Of a stretch of DNA of 64,000 nt, positions 37,647-46,891 are shown one piece after another. Origin of the DNA: Psychrobacter sp. Pi2-1 (GTDB taxonomy: Bacteria; Pseudomonadota; Gammaproteobacteria; Pseudomonadales; Moraxellaceae); NCBI RefSeq assembly GCF_904846645.1, contig NZ_CAJHBO010000004.1, positions 62,001 to 126,000 of the forward strand. The letters are read 5' to 3'. Both the position numbers and the translations under genes were made by a program. Under the pieces are notes generated by a model, which saw only the letters and a list, made by a program, of their open reading frames with translations, did no database searches and was not told where the DNA came from. Each line of letters starts with the position of its first letter. Position 1 is the stretch's first letter.

Positions 37647-39011
37647 ATGTCAAATAACAGCCCAAATAGCAATATGGCAACGAACCAAAACCCACCTTCT
37701 AACAACACGCGCAATATCCCGCATTACTCAGATAAGGGTCAATACCCTGATAGCTATTATGCAGCCAGTCGCAACCCTAAGCCTGACAGACCAACGCTTA
37801 AAAACGATATTCAAGTAGAAATCTGCGTGGTCGGTGGTGGTTACAGCGGCTTATCAACTGCCCTACATCTTATCGAAACAGATCATGAAGTCGTCGTGCT
37901 TGAAGGCGCACAGATTGGTTGGGGTGCATCAGGACGTAACGGCGGTCAAATCGTCAACGGTCTAAATGCTAGCCTGCAAAAAATCAAAAAATCTTACGGT
38001 CAGCAAAGCGCAGACTTCGTCGGTCAACTCGTGACTCGCGGTGGCAAAATTATTCGCCGTTTTGTCAGTGACTACGATATCAGTTGCGATCTGAAAGAAA
38101 AAAACATCTTTGCAGCATTGAATAACGGACAGCTAAAAGACTTGCAAGAGACACATGCACTGTGGGAAAGCCACGGTATGCACGACCGAGAAATGCTAGA
38201 CAAAAACGGCATTCAAGAGCATATCAAATCAGATGCTTATGTAGGCGGCGTCATCGACCATTCAGGTGGACATTTTCATCCATTAAACCTTGCACTGGGT
38301 GAAGCGGCAGCTATCGAAAAAAATGGCGGCACGATTTATGAAAACACCTTAGTGGTAGATATTGAATACGCTGACGACTCTATTAAAGTCATTACTGAGT
38401 TTGGTACGGTGACCTGTAAGCAAGCCGTTCTATGCGGTAACGCTTATCTCAATAAAGTCATTCCTAAACTGACTGATCGCGTAATGCCAGTATCGACGCA
38501 GATTATCGCGACCGAACCATTGGGCGATTTGGCCGATCAACTACTCCCTACTGACGTCTGTGTCGAAGATGTGCGCTACATTCTTGACTACTATCGCCTC
38601 TCAGCAGACAAACGCATGTTGTTTGGCGGCGGTACGGTTTACGGCGGTCAAGATCCTGCTGATATCACGGCCAAAATCAGACCCAATATGAATAAGATTT
38701 TTCCAGAGCTGCGCGATGTAAAAATCGATTACGCGTGGAGTGGTAACTTTGCCCTGTCCTTCTCTCGTGTACCACAAATGGGCAAACTACATGAGCGCGT
38801 ATATTTCGCCCACGGCTATAGTGGACACGGCGTAACAGGCTCTCATCTGTTCGGGCAAATCTTGGCTAATGCCATTAATGGCAAAACCAAAGAGTTTGAC
38901 ACCTTTGCACAGATACCTTGGATTCCATTCCCAGGTGGCAGGGCTCTACGAGTTCCTTACTCGGTCATGGGCTCATGGTGGTATGCACTAAAAGACACCA
39001 CCGGCCTGTAA
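37647..39011 (+). CDS. puuB: Gamma-glutamylputrescine oxidase
   Basis: FAD-dependent amine oxidase of the DAO family that turns gamma-glutamylputrescine into gamma-glutamyl-aminobutyraldehyde plus H2O2. ATG 37647 (454 residues) follows the puuA stop by one base, with AGGA upstream; a longer frame from TTG 37614 overlaps puuA and is not favoured. The dinucleotide-binding site is VCVVGGGYSGLSTALHL (about 57-73), followed by GWGASGRNGGQI and, near the C-terminus, HGYSGHGVTGSHLFGQI. Confidence 0.92.
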   Translation: MSNNSPNSNMATNQNPPSNNTRNIPHYSDKGQYPDSYYAASRNPKPDRPTLKNDIQVEICVVGGGYSGLSTALHLIETDHEVVVLEGAQIGWGASGRNGGQIVNGLNASLQKIKKSYGQQSADFVGQLVTRGGKIIRRFVSDYDISCDLKEKNIFAALNNGQLKDLQETHALWESHGMHDREMLDKNGIQEHIKSDAYVGGVIDHSGGHFHPLNLALGEAAAIEKNGGTIYENTLVVDIEYADDSIKVITEFGTVTCKQAVLCGNAYLNKVIPKLTDRVMPVSTQIIATEPLGDLADQLLPTDVCVEDVRYILDYYRLSADKRMLFGGGTVYGGQDPADITAKIRPNMNKIFPELRDVKIDYAWSGNFALSFSRVPQMGKLHERVYFAHGYSGHGVTGSHLFGQILANAINGKTKEFDTFAQIPWIPFPGGRALRVPYSVMGSWWYALKDTTGL

Positions 39012-39084
39012 ATATATGACCAACCGTGCATAAAAGCGGTCGACATAGACAACGCTTTTATCATAAAAACTACTGTTGCCTTGA

Positions 39085-39114
39085 CCTATCACAGTAATGG
39101 ATTGCTGTGATAGG
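39085..39114. repeat. Perfect stem-loop between puuB and the NhaC-family gene
   Basis: 10-bp arms CCTATCACAG and CTGTGATAGG around a 10-base loop, no T-run. Possible mRNA processing or stability element, or an operator. Confidence 0.55.
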
Positions 39115-39209
39115 ACGCTCGATAGAAAGTTGATTCGCTACTGGCTGTCGAGCATCAACCACCGAATAGAGTTTGTTTTAAAAAATGAGGTTCTACAGGG
39201 AGCGCAAGT

Positions 39210-40703
39210 ATGAACATGAAACTCAATGATGCTGTCGAAGGGCACTATCATAACAAGCGAGTCTTTCTCACCGTAATAGTAGCCGTCGTCATCTATCTGG
39301 CCTTTGCTTGGCTATCCATGAGCCGTGGTCCAGATGAATCTTGGGGTGCTTTATCTTTATTACCCACATTATTAGTATTAGTCACCGCCATTGTCTCTAG
39401 GCGACCGTTTGAATCTATGATCGCAGGCTGCGTCGCTGGCCTTGTGATGCTCAACCCCTTTGATCTGGTTTCCCCCTTTGCAGACAATATGTCGATGGTT
39501 TTGGGCAACGAGACCATTATCTGGATTGTCCTCGTCTGTGGTCTGATGGGCGGGTTAATTCAACTTCTTGAAATCAGTGGCTGCCTAGATGGTTTTAGTG
39601 AATGGCTACAAAAAATCATCAAGTCGCGTCGTCAGTCATTGTTGGCCACTTTTGCTTTGGGTGTTGTGGTCTTTATCGATGATTATTTGAACTGCTTGGC
39701 CGTATCCACCTCCGTCAAAAAACTCACTGACGTCTATAACGTCTCCCGTGAAAAGCTCGCCTATATCGTCGATTCAACCGCTGCCCCTATGTGTATTATC
39801 GTGCCTATCTCGACTTGGGCCGTTTACTTTGCAGGTCTGCTAGAAGAAAACGGCGTAGCAGCAGATGGCGAAGGCATTGGGCTTTATATCAGCGCTATCC
39901 CTTATATGGCCTATGCTTGGTTTGCTTTACTGATTGTATTCTTGGTTGCTTATGGCATATTGGGCGATTGGGGACCGATGAAAAAAGCAGAGAAACGCGC
40001 CAAGGCTGGCAACCCTGTTCCTGAAGCATTTGTCGAAGAACAACTGATATCAAACGTCAAAGCCAAGCGTAAGCTGTCGTTCAAAGCCAACATCGCTAAC
40101 TTTGCTTTTCCAATGATTCTATTGATTGTCTCAACCGTTTACTTTGAAATCGATCTGTTACGCGGGGCGTTATTAACCTGTTTTGTGACTGTCGTTGTCT
40201 ACTGGATGCAAGGTATCTTGAGCTTTGAGACACAAGTTGAAGCCATTTTTAAAGGCTTTAAAGTCATGCTCTATCCACTCTCAACCGTTATTGGTGGCTT
40301 TTTCCTAAAAGCAATCAACGATGAGCTTGGTATGACCATGTATGTGATTGAAGCTATCACGCCTTATATGACCATCATTATCTTCCCTGCGGTTATCTTT
40401 GCGGTCATGGCATTCTTGACCTTTGCCACTTCATCAAGCTGGGGTCTGTACGTATTGGCGATGCCTATCGTGTTCCCAATATCGCTCGCCCTTGGCGTGA
40501 GCACACCACTTATGATTGGCGCCTTGTTATCAGCCTCATCATTCGGTAGTCATGCGTGTTTCTTTAGTGACTCATCATTACTTGCCGCGCAAGGTGCTGG
40601 CTGCTCACCCATGCAGCATGCCTTTACCCAGTTCCCGTATGCGATGCTAGGTGCAGGACTGTCCGTCGTGACCTTCTTAGGATTGGGCTATATGATGGCT
40701 TAA
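39210..40703 (+). CDS. NhaC-family ion antiporter, candidate polyamine-related carrier
   Basis: Inner-membrane protein of 497 residues with about 11-12 hydrophobic segments. The NhaC family look includes SWGALSLLPTLLVLVTAIVSRRPFESMIAG, VFIDDYLNCLAVSTSVKKL and ATSSSWGLYVLAMPIVFPI (each seen as shorter runs). NhaC proteins exchange Na+ and H+, but relatives carry amino acids or other cations. Because it sits between puuB and aguB and the cluster has no PuuP-type importer, I infer it may move agmatine/putrescine or balance ions for this pathway; this is not shown by the sequence. Confidence 0.8.
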   Translation: MNMKLNDAVEGHYHNKRVFLTVIVAVVIYLAFAWLSMSRGPDESWGALSLLPTLLVLVTAIVSRRPFESMIAGCVAGLVMLNPFDLVSPFADNMSMVLGNETIIWIVLVCGLMGGLIQLLEISGCLDGFSEWLQKIIKSRRQSLLATFALGVVVFIDDYLNCLAVSTSVKKLTDVYNVSREKLAYIVDSTAAPMCIIVPISTWAVYFAGLLEENGVAADGEGIGLYISAIPYMAYAWFALLIVFLVAYGILGDWGPMKKAEKRAKAGNPVPEAFVEEQLISNVKAKRKLSFKANIANFAFPMILLIVSTVYFEIDLLRGALLTCFVTVVVYWMQGILSFETQVEAIFKGFKVMLYPLSTVIGGFFLKAINDELGMTMYVIEAITPYMTIIIFPAVIFAVMAFLTFATSSSWGLYVLAMPIVFPISLALGVSTPLMIGALLSASSFGSHACFFSDSSLLAAQGAGCSPMQHAFTQFPYAMLGAGLSVVTFLGLGYMMA

Positions 40704-40748
40704 GCCGATAAAACTTAACCAATATGGACTTAGCTATTGTCGCTATAC

Positions 40749-40779
40749 ACTAACGAATGATGAGAAATTGTTCGTTAGT
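40749..40779. repeat. Perfect stem-loop between NhaC-family gene and aguB
   Basis: 9-bp arms ACTAACGAA/TTCGTTAGT, 13-base loop, no T-run; second such intercistronic stem in this cluster. Confidence 0.55.
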
Positions 40780-40838
40780 AAATACGAATTATCATCTATA
40801 TATAGTATTACTTATCTATCAATAAAAGGATTGAGATC

Positions 40839-41708
40839 ATGCGAAACGTTACTGTGGCGACCACGCAAATGACATGCGGCTGGGATATCCAGAAAAACAT
40901 TGCGACCGCGACTGACTTGGTCAAAAAAGCGGCCAACGATGGTGCCAATATTATCTTACTTCAAGAACTGTTTGAGACGCCCTACTTCTGCCAAGTTCAT
41001 GACTTTGATTATTTTAAACTGGCAACTTCAGTCGAAGACAATGCAGCTATCAATCATTTCAAAAAACTAGCAAAAGAGTTAGAAGTGGTATTGCCAATTA
41101 GCTTTTATGAAAAATCAGGCAATACATTCTTTAATAGCATCACTGTGATCGATGCCGATGGCGAGATACTGGGCACTTATCGCAAAACTCATATACCAGA
41201 TGGCATTCCTTATGCAGAAAAATTTTACTTCACCCCTGGTGATACAGGATTTAAGGTTTGGCAAACCAAATACGCTAAGATTGGTGTCGGTATCTGCTGG
41301 GATCAGTGGTTCCCTGAATGCGCCCGTAGCATGGCATTGATGGGTGCCGAGTTGCTGTTTTACCCGACTGCCATTGGTGATGAGCCAACACTCGGTATCG
41401 ACTCAAAAGGCCATTGGCAGCGCTGTATGCAAGGCCATTCCGCCGCCAACTTAATGCCAGTTATTGCAGCCAATCGCATTGGCACAGAAACCATCAGCCA
41501 AAATGGCAATGACAGCACGATGCAGTTCTATGGTAGCTCGTTCATTACTGACGGCCGCGGCGACATCATAAAAGAAGCGTCAGCAGATACTAGCGAAGTG
41601 ATTAGCGCCACCTTTGACTTAGATCAACTGGCTATCGATCGTCAGCAATGGGGTGTGTTCCGTGATCGTCGTCCATCGATGTATGGCACACTGCTGACTC
41701 ACGGTTAA
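40839..41708 (+). CDS. aguB: N-carbamoylputrescine amidase
   Basis: Nitrilase-superfamily hydrolase that splits N-carbamoylputrescine into putrescine, CO2 and ammonia, the second step of agmatine degradation. 289 residues. Catalytic triad Glu43 (LLQELFETPYF), Lys116 (YRKTHIPDG) and Cys153 (GVGICWDQWFPE). The ETPYFCQ and EKFYFTPGDTGF segments are typical of AguB. Ribosome binding site AAAGGA upstream; 68 bases before aguA. Confidence 0.95.
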   Translation: MRNVTVATTQMTCGWDIQKNIATATDLVKKAANDGANIILLQELFETPYFCQVHDFDYFKLATSVEDNAAINHFKKLAKELEVVLPISFYEKSGNTFFNSITVIDADGEILGTYRKTHIPDGIPYAEKFYFTPGDTGFKVWQTKYAKIGVGICWDQWFPECARSMALMGAELLFYPTAIGDEPTLGIDSKGHWQRCMQGHSAANLMPVIAANRIGTETISQNGNDSTMQFYGSSFITDGRGDIIKEASADTSEVISATFDLDQLAIDRQQWGVFRDRRPSMYGTLLTHG

Positions 41709-41776
41709 TTTGATTTCCGTCTCTTTAGTTTACTCCCACTATTTTTATAGTCGCTCGTGTACGATAAGGTGATTTT

Positions 41777-42886
41777 ATGTCTATATTACTGACAGACTCA
41801 ACCCCGCAGCAGGATGGCTTTTATATGCCAGCAGAGTTTGAGCCAATACAAAAGGTATGGATGGTCTGGCCATACCGTGCTGATAACTGGCGACAACAAG
41901 CTGTCCCTGCCAAGAGGGCTTATGCTGAGGTTGCACTGGCAATTAACAATTTTTGTGACGTTGGCGTACTGGTCAATCCTGATGATTATCAGCAGTGCCG
42001 CGATAGCTTGCCTGATGATATCGACGTTATCTCTATGCCGAGCAACGATGCGTGGGCACGTGATACCGTGCCGACATTTTTAATCAATGACGCAGGCGAG
42101 CTACGCGCTTGTGATTGGACATTCAATGCGTGGGGCGGAGACTATGATGGCCTCTATTCACCATGGGATGACGATGATAAAATTGCAGAACGCTTGTGTG
42201 AGCAGCTAGATATTCCGCGTTATAGAACGGATGACTTTGTCATGGAAGGCGGCGCGTTTCATGTCGATGGTGAAGGCACGGTTTTGACCACGCGTATGTG
42301 TCTGCTAAGCCCGGGGCGCAATCCACATCTGAATGAGCAGCAAATCGAGGATAAGCTAAAAGCCTATCTCAATGTTCAAAAAGTGCTCTGGATTGATGAT
42401 GGTATCGACCCTGATGAGACTACAGGTCACATCGATGATATCGCCTGCTTTGCGCGCCCTGGTGAAGTGGTTTGCTTATTCACGGATGATCCTGAAAACC
42501 CGTTCTATGAAGCAACGCAAAAAGCCTATAAACAGCTCTCAAATATGACTGACGCAAAAGGCAGACGACTAACAGTCCATAAGCTGTGCTGTACTCAGCA
42601 GCCAGTGACCTTGCCCGACGATTATGACATTGTACAGTCTCATGATGCCAAACCTCGCCTAACGGGTGATGTTTGTATCGCCTCCTATGCCAACTTTTTG
42701 ATTTGTAATGACGCGGTCATCGTACCGCAATATGATGATATAAATGATGCACTCGCCATCCGGCAGCTTGAAAAAGTCTTTCCGCAGCATCAAGTAGTGG
42801 GAGTACGCACAAAAGAGATTGTCTATGGCGGCGGTAATATTCATTGTATTACCCAGCAACAACCTGTAACCAAAGCGTCACTCTAA
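41777..42886 (+). CDS. aguA: Agmatine deiminase
   Basis: Peptidylarginine-deiminase-like enzyme that converts agmatine to N-carbamoylputrescine and ammonia. 369 residues, standard length. Motifs: MPAEFEPIQKVWMVWP at the start, DAWARDTVP (active-site Asp), FVMEGGAFHVDGEGT, ETTGHIDDIACF with the catalytic His, and the nucleophile Cys357 in GGGNIHCITQQ. Together with aguB it supplies putrescine to PuuA encoded upstream. Confidence 0.96.
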   Translation: MSILLTDSTPQQDGFYMPAEFEPIQKVWMVWPYRADNWRQQAVPAKRAYAEVALAINNFCDVGVLVNPDDYQQCRDSLPDDIDVISMPSNDAWARDTVPTFLINDAGELRACDWTFNAWGGDYDGLYSPWDDDDKIAERLCEQLDIPRYRTDDFVMEGGAFHVDGEGTVLTTRMCLLSPGRNPHLNEQQIEDKLKAYLNVQKVLWIDDGIDPDETTGHIDDIACFARPGEVVCLFTDDPENPFYEATQKAYKQLSNMTDAKGRRLTVHKLCCTQQPVTLPDDYDIVQSHDAKPRLTGDVCIASYANFLICNDAVIVPQYDDINDALAIRQLEKVFPQHQVVGVRTKEIVYGGGNIHCITQQQPVTKASL

Positions 42887-43006
42887 AACACGCCGCTTGG
42901 TATAGAGTGAACCATAATAAATCGCACTTATTAGCAACTGAAAGTATAAGCATAAACCCAAAAATGGATTTTAAACCCAAAAACACGCTAAAAATAAGGA
43001 AAAAGT

Positions 43007-44380
43007 ATGAGCGATTATCAAATCAACAATCCAGCCACTGGCGAACTAGAAGCCACTTACCCTACCGCCACTGAACAAGATATCCAACAAGTCATTGAGC
43101 AAGCAGATACCGCTTATCAAGACTGGCGTAAAGTGCCATTAAATGAGCGCAGTGCACTACTGCATAAAATTGCCGATAGCTATCTGGAACGTCAAGACGA
43201 GCTGGCTCGTATCGTGGCGGGTGAGATGGGTAAACCCGTTGCACAAGCCAAGGGTGAAATCGGTCTGGTCGCTGAGATCTATCGTTACTATGCAGACAAT
43301 GCTGAGCAGCTACTCGCGCCGAATACCATTGACGTTGACTCAGGATCAGCTTCGGTAGAAAAACGTCCTGTTGGCGTTCTACTCGGTATCATGCCGTGGA
43401 ACTATCCACATTATCAAGTGGCACGTTTTGTCGCGCCAAACTTTATGGCGGGTAATACAATTATTCTAAAACACGCACCGCAGTGTCCAAACACCGCAGA
43501 AGTCATCGTCGATATCTTCAAAGATGCAGGCGTACCTGAGGGCGTTTATAACAATATCTTTGCAACCAATGATCAATCAGCGACCATTATCAATGACACA
43601 CGCGTACAAGGTGTCTCGCTAACAGGTTCTGAACGCGCTGGACAAGCCGTGGCAAAAGAAGCTGGCGGCGCACTCAAAAAAGTCGTTTTAGAATTGGGTG
43701 GTTCAGATGCCTTTATCGTCGCAGCCGATGCCGATATCGAACAAGCGATACAAGGCGCTATCTCTGGTCGTTTTGGTAATACTGGACAAGCCTGTAACGC
43801 AGCCAAGCGTTTGATCGTCATTGAATCAGTCTATGACAAATTCGTCGAAGGCTTTACCAATGCGGTCAGCAACATGACTTTGGCCGACCCGCTTAAAGAA
43901 GATACGTTTATTGGCCCAATGTCATCAAAAGCCGCTGCGGTCAACTTGCAAGCGCAGTTAGACAGTGCTATCCAAGCAGGTGCGACAGTATTAGTAGAAG
44001 GCGGCATGGACAAAGACAAGCCTGGTGCTTGGTTTAAGCCTGCGGTACTGACAGATGTAACTGAATCCATGGATGTATATCGTGAAGAGCTGTTTGGTCC
44101 TGTAGCAGTCGTCTATAAAGCAAATGATATCGACCATGCTATCAAGATTGCCAACGATGTGCCTTTCGGTCTTGGTGCCTCTATCCAAACGCAAGATGCT
44201 GCCCTAGCTGCTGATATTGCTGATAAATTAGAAGTGGGCATGGTCACTATCAACGCGCCGTCTGGTACCGAAGCCAATACGCCATTTGGCGGCGTTAAAC
44301 GTTCAGGCTTTGGCCGTGAGCTTGGTACGCTTGGTATCACTGAGTTCTTAAACTATAAGCTGATTCGTGATAAGTCTTAA
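43007..44380 (+). CDS. Aldehyde dehydrogenase, Sad/succinate-semialdehyde type
   Basis: NAD(P)-dependent aldehyde dehydrogenase of 457 residues, shorter than GabD and similar to the E. coli Sad (YneI) type: INPATGE-like start (INNPATGELEA), GIMPWNYPHYQV, LKHAPQCPN, active-site Glu in VLELGGSDAF and nucleophile Cys in GNTGQACNAAKR, then PFGGVKRSGFGRELG. From its position it is the best local candidate for the PuuC step (gamma-glutamyl-aminobutyraldehyde to gamma-glutamyl-GABA), although by sequence it looks like a succinate-semialdehyde dehydrogenase. Ends the plus-strand polyamine cluster. Confidence 0.88.
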   Translation: MSDYQINNPATGELEATYPTATEQDIQQVIEQADTAYQDWRKVPLNERSALLHKIADSYLERQDELARIVAGEMGKPVAQAKGEIGLVAEIYRYYADNAEQLLAPNTIDVDSGSASVEKRPVGVLLGIMPWNYPHYQVARFVAPNFMAGNTIILKHAPQCPNTAEVIVDIFKDAGVPEGVYNNIFATNDQSATIINDTRVQGVSLTGSERAGQAVAKEAGGALKKVVLELGGSDAFIVAADADIEQAIQGAISGRFGNTGQACNAAKRLIVIESVYDKFVEGFTNAVSNMTLADPLKEDTFIGPMSSKAAAVNLQAQLDSAIQAGATVLVEGGMDKDKPGAWFKPAVLTDVTESMDVYREELFGPVAVVYKANDIDHAIKIANDVPFGLGASIQTQDAALAADIADKLEVGMVTINAPSGTEANTPFGGVKRSGFGRELGTLGITEFLNYKLIRDKS

Positions 44381-44407
44381 TCGTATAAGCACTTGATTGT
44401 ATGCACT

Positions 44408-44441
44408 AAAAAAGCCTAACGTTTGACGTTAGGCTTTTTTT
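44408..44441 (+). terminator. Terminator of the aldehyde dehydrogenase; member of an inverted pair
   Basis: AAAAAA, stem GCCTAACGT/ACGTTAGGC, loop TTG, seven Ts. The 34 bases are the exact reverse complement of 45069-45102. Confidence 0.92.
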
Positions 44442-44630
44442 ATTTAACTCTTGTTCATTACTTTTACGCTAAATTGTCTCTACATAGCTAGATGATACGA
44501 TGTCGAGTACACTGCCAAAAACCATAAAGTCTCTTTCTGCTTATTGAGCAGGGTATCGGCTAGTAGAAGTACCTCTATCAATCGTTTGACACTGGAATCT
44601 CGCAGCTTTCTCAATGAAATACTAATACTA

Positions 44631-44855
44631 TTATTTTTCTAAAGCAAAAAAGGCGTCTTTGACTAAGTGGTCTTCTTCATTAAAACGAACATATATCCCT
44701 TCACTGTCCTTTGTTGCATACCAATACTCATCATTTGCACTAATATTTATTTGGAAAAACTTATTGCTTATAATATTACCGACAGTGTAGACCGAGCCTT
44801 CTACAAAAAAATCGTTGCCACAGATACATTTTAGTTTATCTCCACTTCTGATCAT
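44631..44855 (-). CDS. Orphan small protein (74 residues)
   Basis: Not recognised. ATG 44855 (MIRSGDKLKC) is favoured by AAGG upstream; an in-frame start at 44891 would add 12 hydrophobic residues. The protein has an SGDKLKCICGNDFFVEGSVY opening, reminiscent of small SH3-like phage or plasmid proteins, then alternating strands and an acidic end (VRFNEEDHLVKDAFFALEK). The surrounding 600 bases are A+T-rich and lie between two identical inverted terminators, so this may be an inserted orphan gene. Confidence 0.6.
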   Translation of the reverse strand: MIRSGDKLKCICGNDFFVEGSVYTVGNIISNKFFQINISANDEYWYATKDSEGIYVRFNEEDHLVKDAFFALEK

Positions 44856-45068
44856 ATAGCTAACCTTCACGACAACGATAATAGTAAACAAGAGTGAGCT
44901 ATTTTACTTTTTTATCGTTAAATGTCAATATGCGAATATTATGCTAGTTGATTATTTAACAAAAATAATTAAGACTCTTATCTAATCAAGAAAGGATAGA
45001 AAACGACTTTAAGTAAATTATTACTGTCCTAAATGTGTAAACTCATTTTTGAACAGAACAAAAACAAT

Positions 45069-45102
45069 AAAAAAAGCCTAACGTCAAACGTTAGGCTTTT
45101 TT
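45069..45102 (-). terminator. Terminator of the APC permease; exact inverted copy of 44408-44441
   Basis: Seven As, stem GCCTAACGT/ACGTTAGGC, loop CAA, six Ts. Read on the minus strand it is identical over 34 bases to the terminator of the convergent aldehyde dehydrogenase gene. Confidence 0.92.
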
Positions 45103-45124
45103 ATGAAAGATAGTTAAAGTAAAT

Positions 45125-46567
45125 CTACTTTTTATATGGATTTTCTTTTAGCCATTGCTGGTTAGCCGTTTTTAGCTCACGCAGCTCATGATCCATAATA
45201 TCTTTACTCTTACCAGGATTCTTCATCGTAGCATAACCGTACAATACGCCACCAAGTACGATCCAGCCAAGGAAAATCCACCATTCAATAGGAACAAGGG
45301 CTGATGGCATACCTGGTAAATATAGTGCCAACATACCAAGACTGAGGATAATAGTGATAATACCAACCAATTTACCTGCTGGTACTCTAAACGGACGTAC
45401 CATATCAGGCTCACGGTAGCGCAGCACTAAGAATGAAAGAGCCACACAAGTATAAGCAATAACGATACCGAACCCACCAGCATCCACAATCCATACCAGC
45501 ATTTTGCGACCAAATAATGGGGCAAGTGTCGCTAGACCACCGATTAACAAAATCGCATTAACGGGTGTATTGTATTTCGGATGCAGTTTGCATAGAAACT
45601 GCGGCAACATGTGCGTTTTTCCCATAGCATATAGCAGACGACTACCACCGATAAGAAACGCATTCCAGCTCGATAAAATACCTAGCACACCGCCAATAAC
45701 TAGCAAGGTGCCTGCCCATTTACCATTCCAAGCATTGGTCATCGCATCAGCCGTTGCCAATGTCGAGTCTTGCGCCTGTAATAGCGGTAGAGTCTTGCCC
45801 ACACTCCAAGCGACTGCTACATACCACAGCACCGCAATAATAATAGAGACAATCAAAAATTTGCCGATATTTGGACGGGTAAGATTGATCTCTTCTGCAG
45901 CTTGCGGAATAACATCGAAGCCAACGAACAAGAACGGTACCATTACCATCACCGTCATGATGCCACCCATACCACCAATAAAGTTAGGCGCTTGTACGGT
46001 ATTAGAAGTTTCAGGACTAAACAGTAATGCACCCACGAACAGCAGTATACCTACACAGAAAATACCCACGACTGCCAGCTTTTGGAACCACGCGCTGACT
46101 TCCATACCGCGTATGTTCAGCCATGTGACGATCACTGAGCCGAGCATCCCGACGCCTACCCAAGTGGCGTAAACATCCCAGCCAGCAACATTCCAAAGAT
46201 ACCCTTGGCTATAATTAGGAATAATGTATTCGACGACGGTGGGCAGTGCTACTGCTTCAAAAGCAACGACGGAAAAATAACCAAACAAAATACTCCATGA
46301 GCAAATAAAGGAGACATTGACTCCTAACGCTCGATGGGTATAAGTATGCTCACCGCCAGTAATTGGCATGGAGGCCGCAAGTTCAGCATACGTCACACCA
46401 ATCAATACGACTACCAGACCGCCTATTAAAAAGGCGCTAATTGCGCCCCATATACCTGCCGAAATGATCCAACTACCTGCCAGTACAACCCAGCCCCAAC
46501 CGACCATTGCACCGAATGCCAGTGCAATGATATCGAACACCCCTAGCGACTTTTTTAATTCAGACAT
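45125..46567 (-). CDS. APC-family amino acid/polyamine permease
   Basis: Inner-membrane carrier, 480 residues, about 12 membrane segments. N-terminal LGVFDIIALAFGAMVGWGWVV holds the unwound TM1 motif (GAMVGWGW) of the amino acid-polyamine-organocation superfamily; the TM6 region is VPFLFVGFDVIPQAAEEI. Downstream of gabT in the same direction but separated by a terminator. Probable substrates given context are GABA, 5-aminovalerate or a polyamine; this is inference. Confidence 0.88.
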   Translation of the reverse strand: MSELKKSLGVFDIIALAFGAMVGWGWVVLAGSWIISAGIWGAISAFLIGGLVVVLIGVTYAELAASMPITGGEHTYTHRALGVNVSFICSWSILFGYFSVVAFEAVALPTVVEYIIPNYSQGYLWNVAGWDVYATWVGVGMLGSVIVTWLNIRGMEVSAWFQKLAVVGIFCVGILLFVGALLFSPETSNTVQAPNFIGGMGGIMTVMVMVPFLFVGFDVIPQAAEEINLTRPNIGKFLIVSIIIAVLWYVAVAWSVGKTLPLLQAQDSTLATADAMTNAWNGKWAGTLLVIGGVLGILSSWNAFLIGGSRLLYAMGKTHMLPQFLCKLHPKYNTPVNAILLIGGLATLAPLFGRKMLVWIVDAGGFGIVIAYTCVALSFLVLRYREPDMVRPFRVPAGKLVGIITIILSLGMLALYLPGMPSALVPIEWWIFLGWIVLGGVLYGYATMKNPGKSKDIMDHELRELKTANQQWLKENPYKK

Positions 46568-46891
46568 AACCTACTCCTTGTCTGTGTTTCATCCGTGTGA
46601 GCCTGTTACAGCTACACTATTTTTGTTTCATGGGATCATACCCATCATGTTTGTTGTGTCTGTCGTGTCGCCGCAAAGTTTAACTTTGCTATCGGTATAG
46701 TATTCAAACAGCAAAAACAAAAACGGCGTCTTGACTTGCAAGGCGCCGTTAAAAAACTCACTCAAAGCGAGTGTTATAAGGGCAACCTTGCCGTTATCTT
46801 TCATACAATCTTTTAACCAATATCGGTACTTGAACTAGCTGTACTTGGTTAAAAGCGCTCCATCGCTAAAGTAAATAACACTCAGTATTGC
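46568..46891. other. Spacer between gabT and the APC permease
   Basis: 324 bases holding the gabT terminator, a small CTCACT/AGCGAG stem at about 46757-46774, and presumably the permease promoter. No gene. Confidence 0.5.
46715..46757 (-). terminator. Terminator of gabT
   Basis: Minus-strand stem AACGGCGcCTTG/CAAGaCGCCGTT (one G-U pair) followed by TTTTTGTTTTTG. Confidence 0.82.

Noticed and set aside
45504-46172. 222-codon frame opposite the APC permease
   Set aside because: Antisense shadow of a membrane protein gene, with no ribosome binding site or family match.
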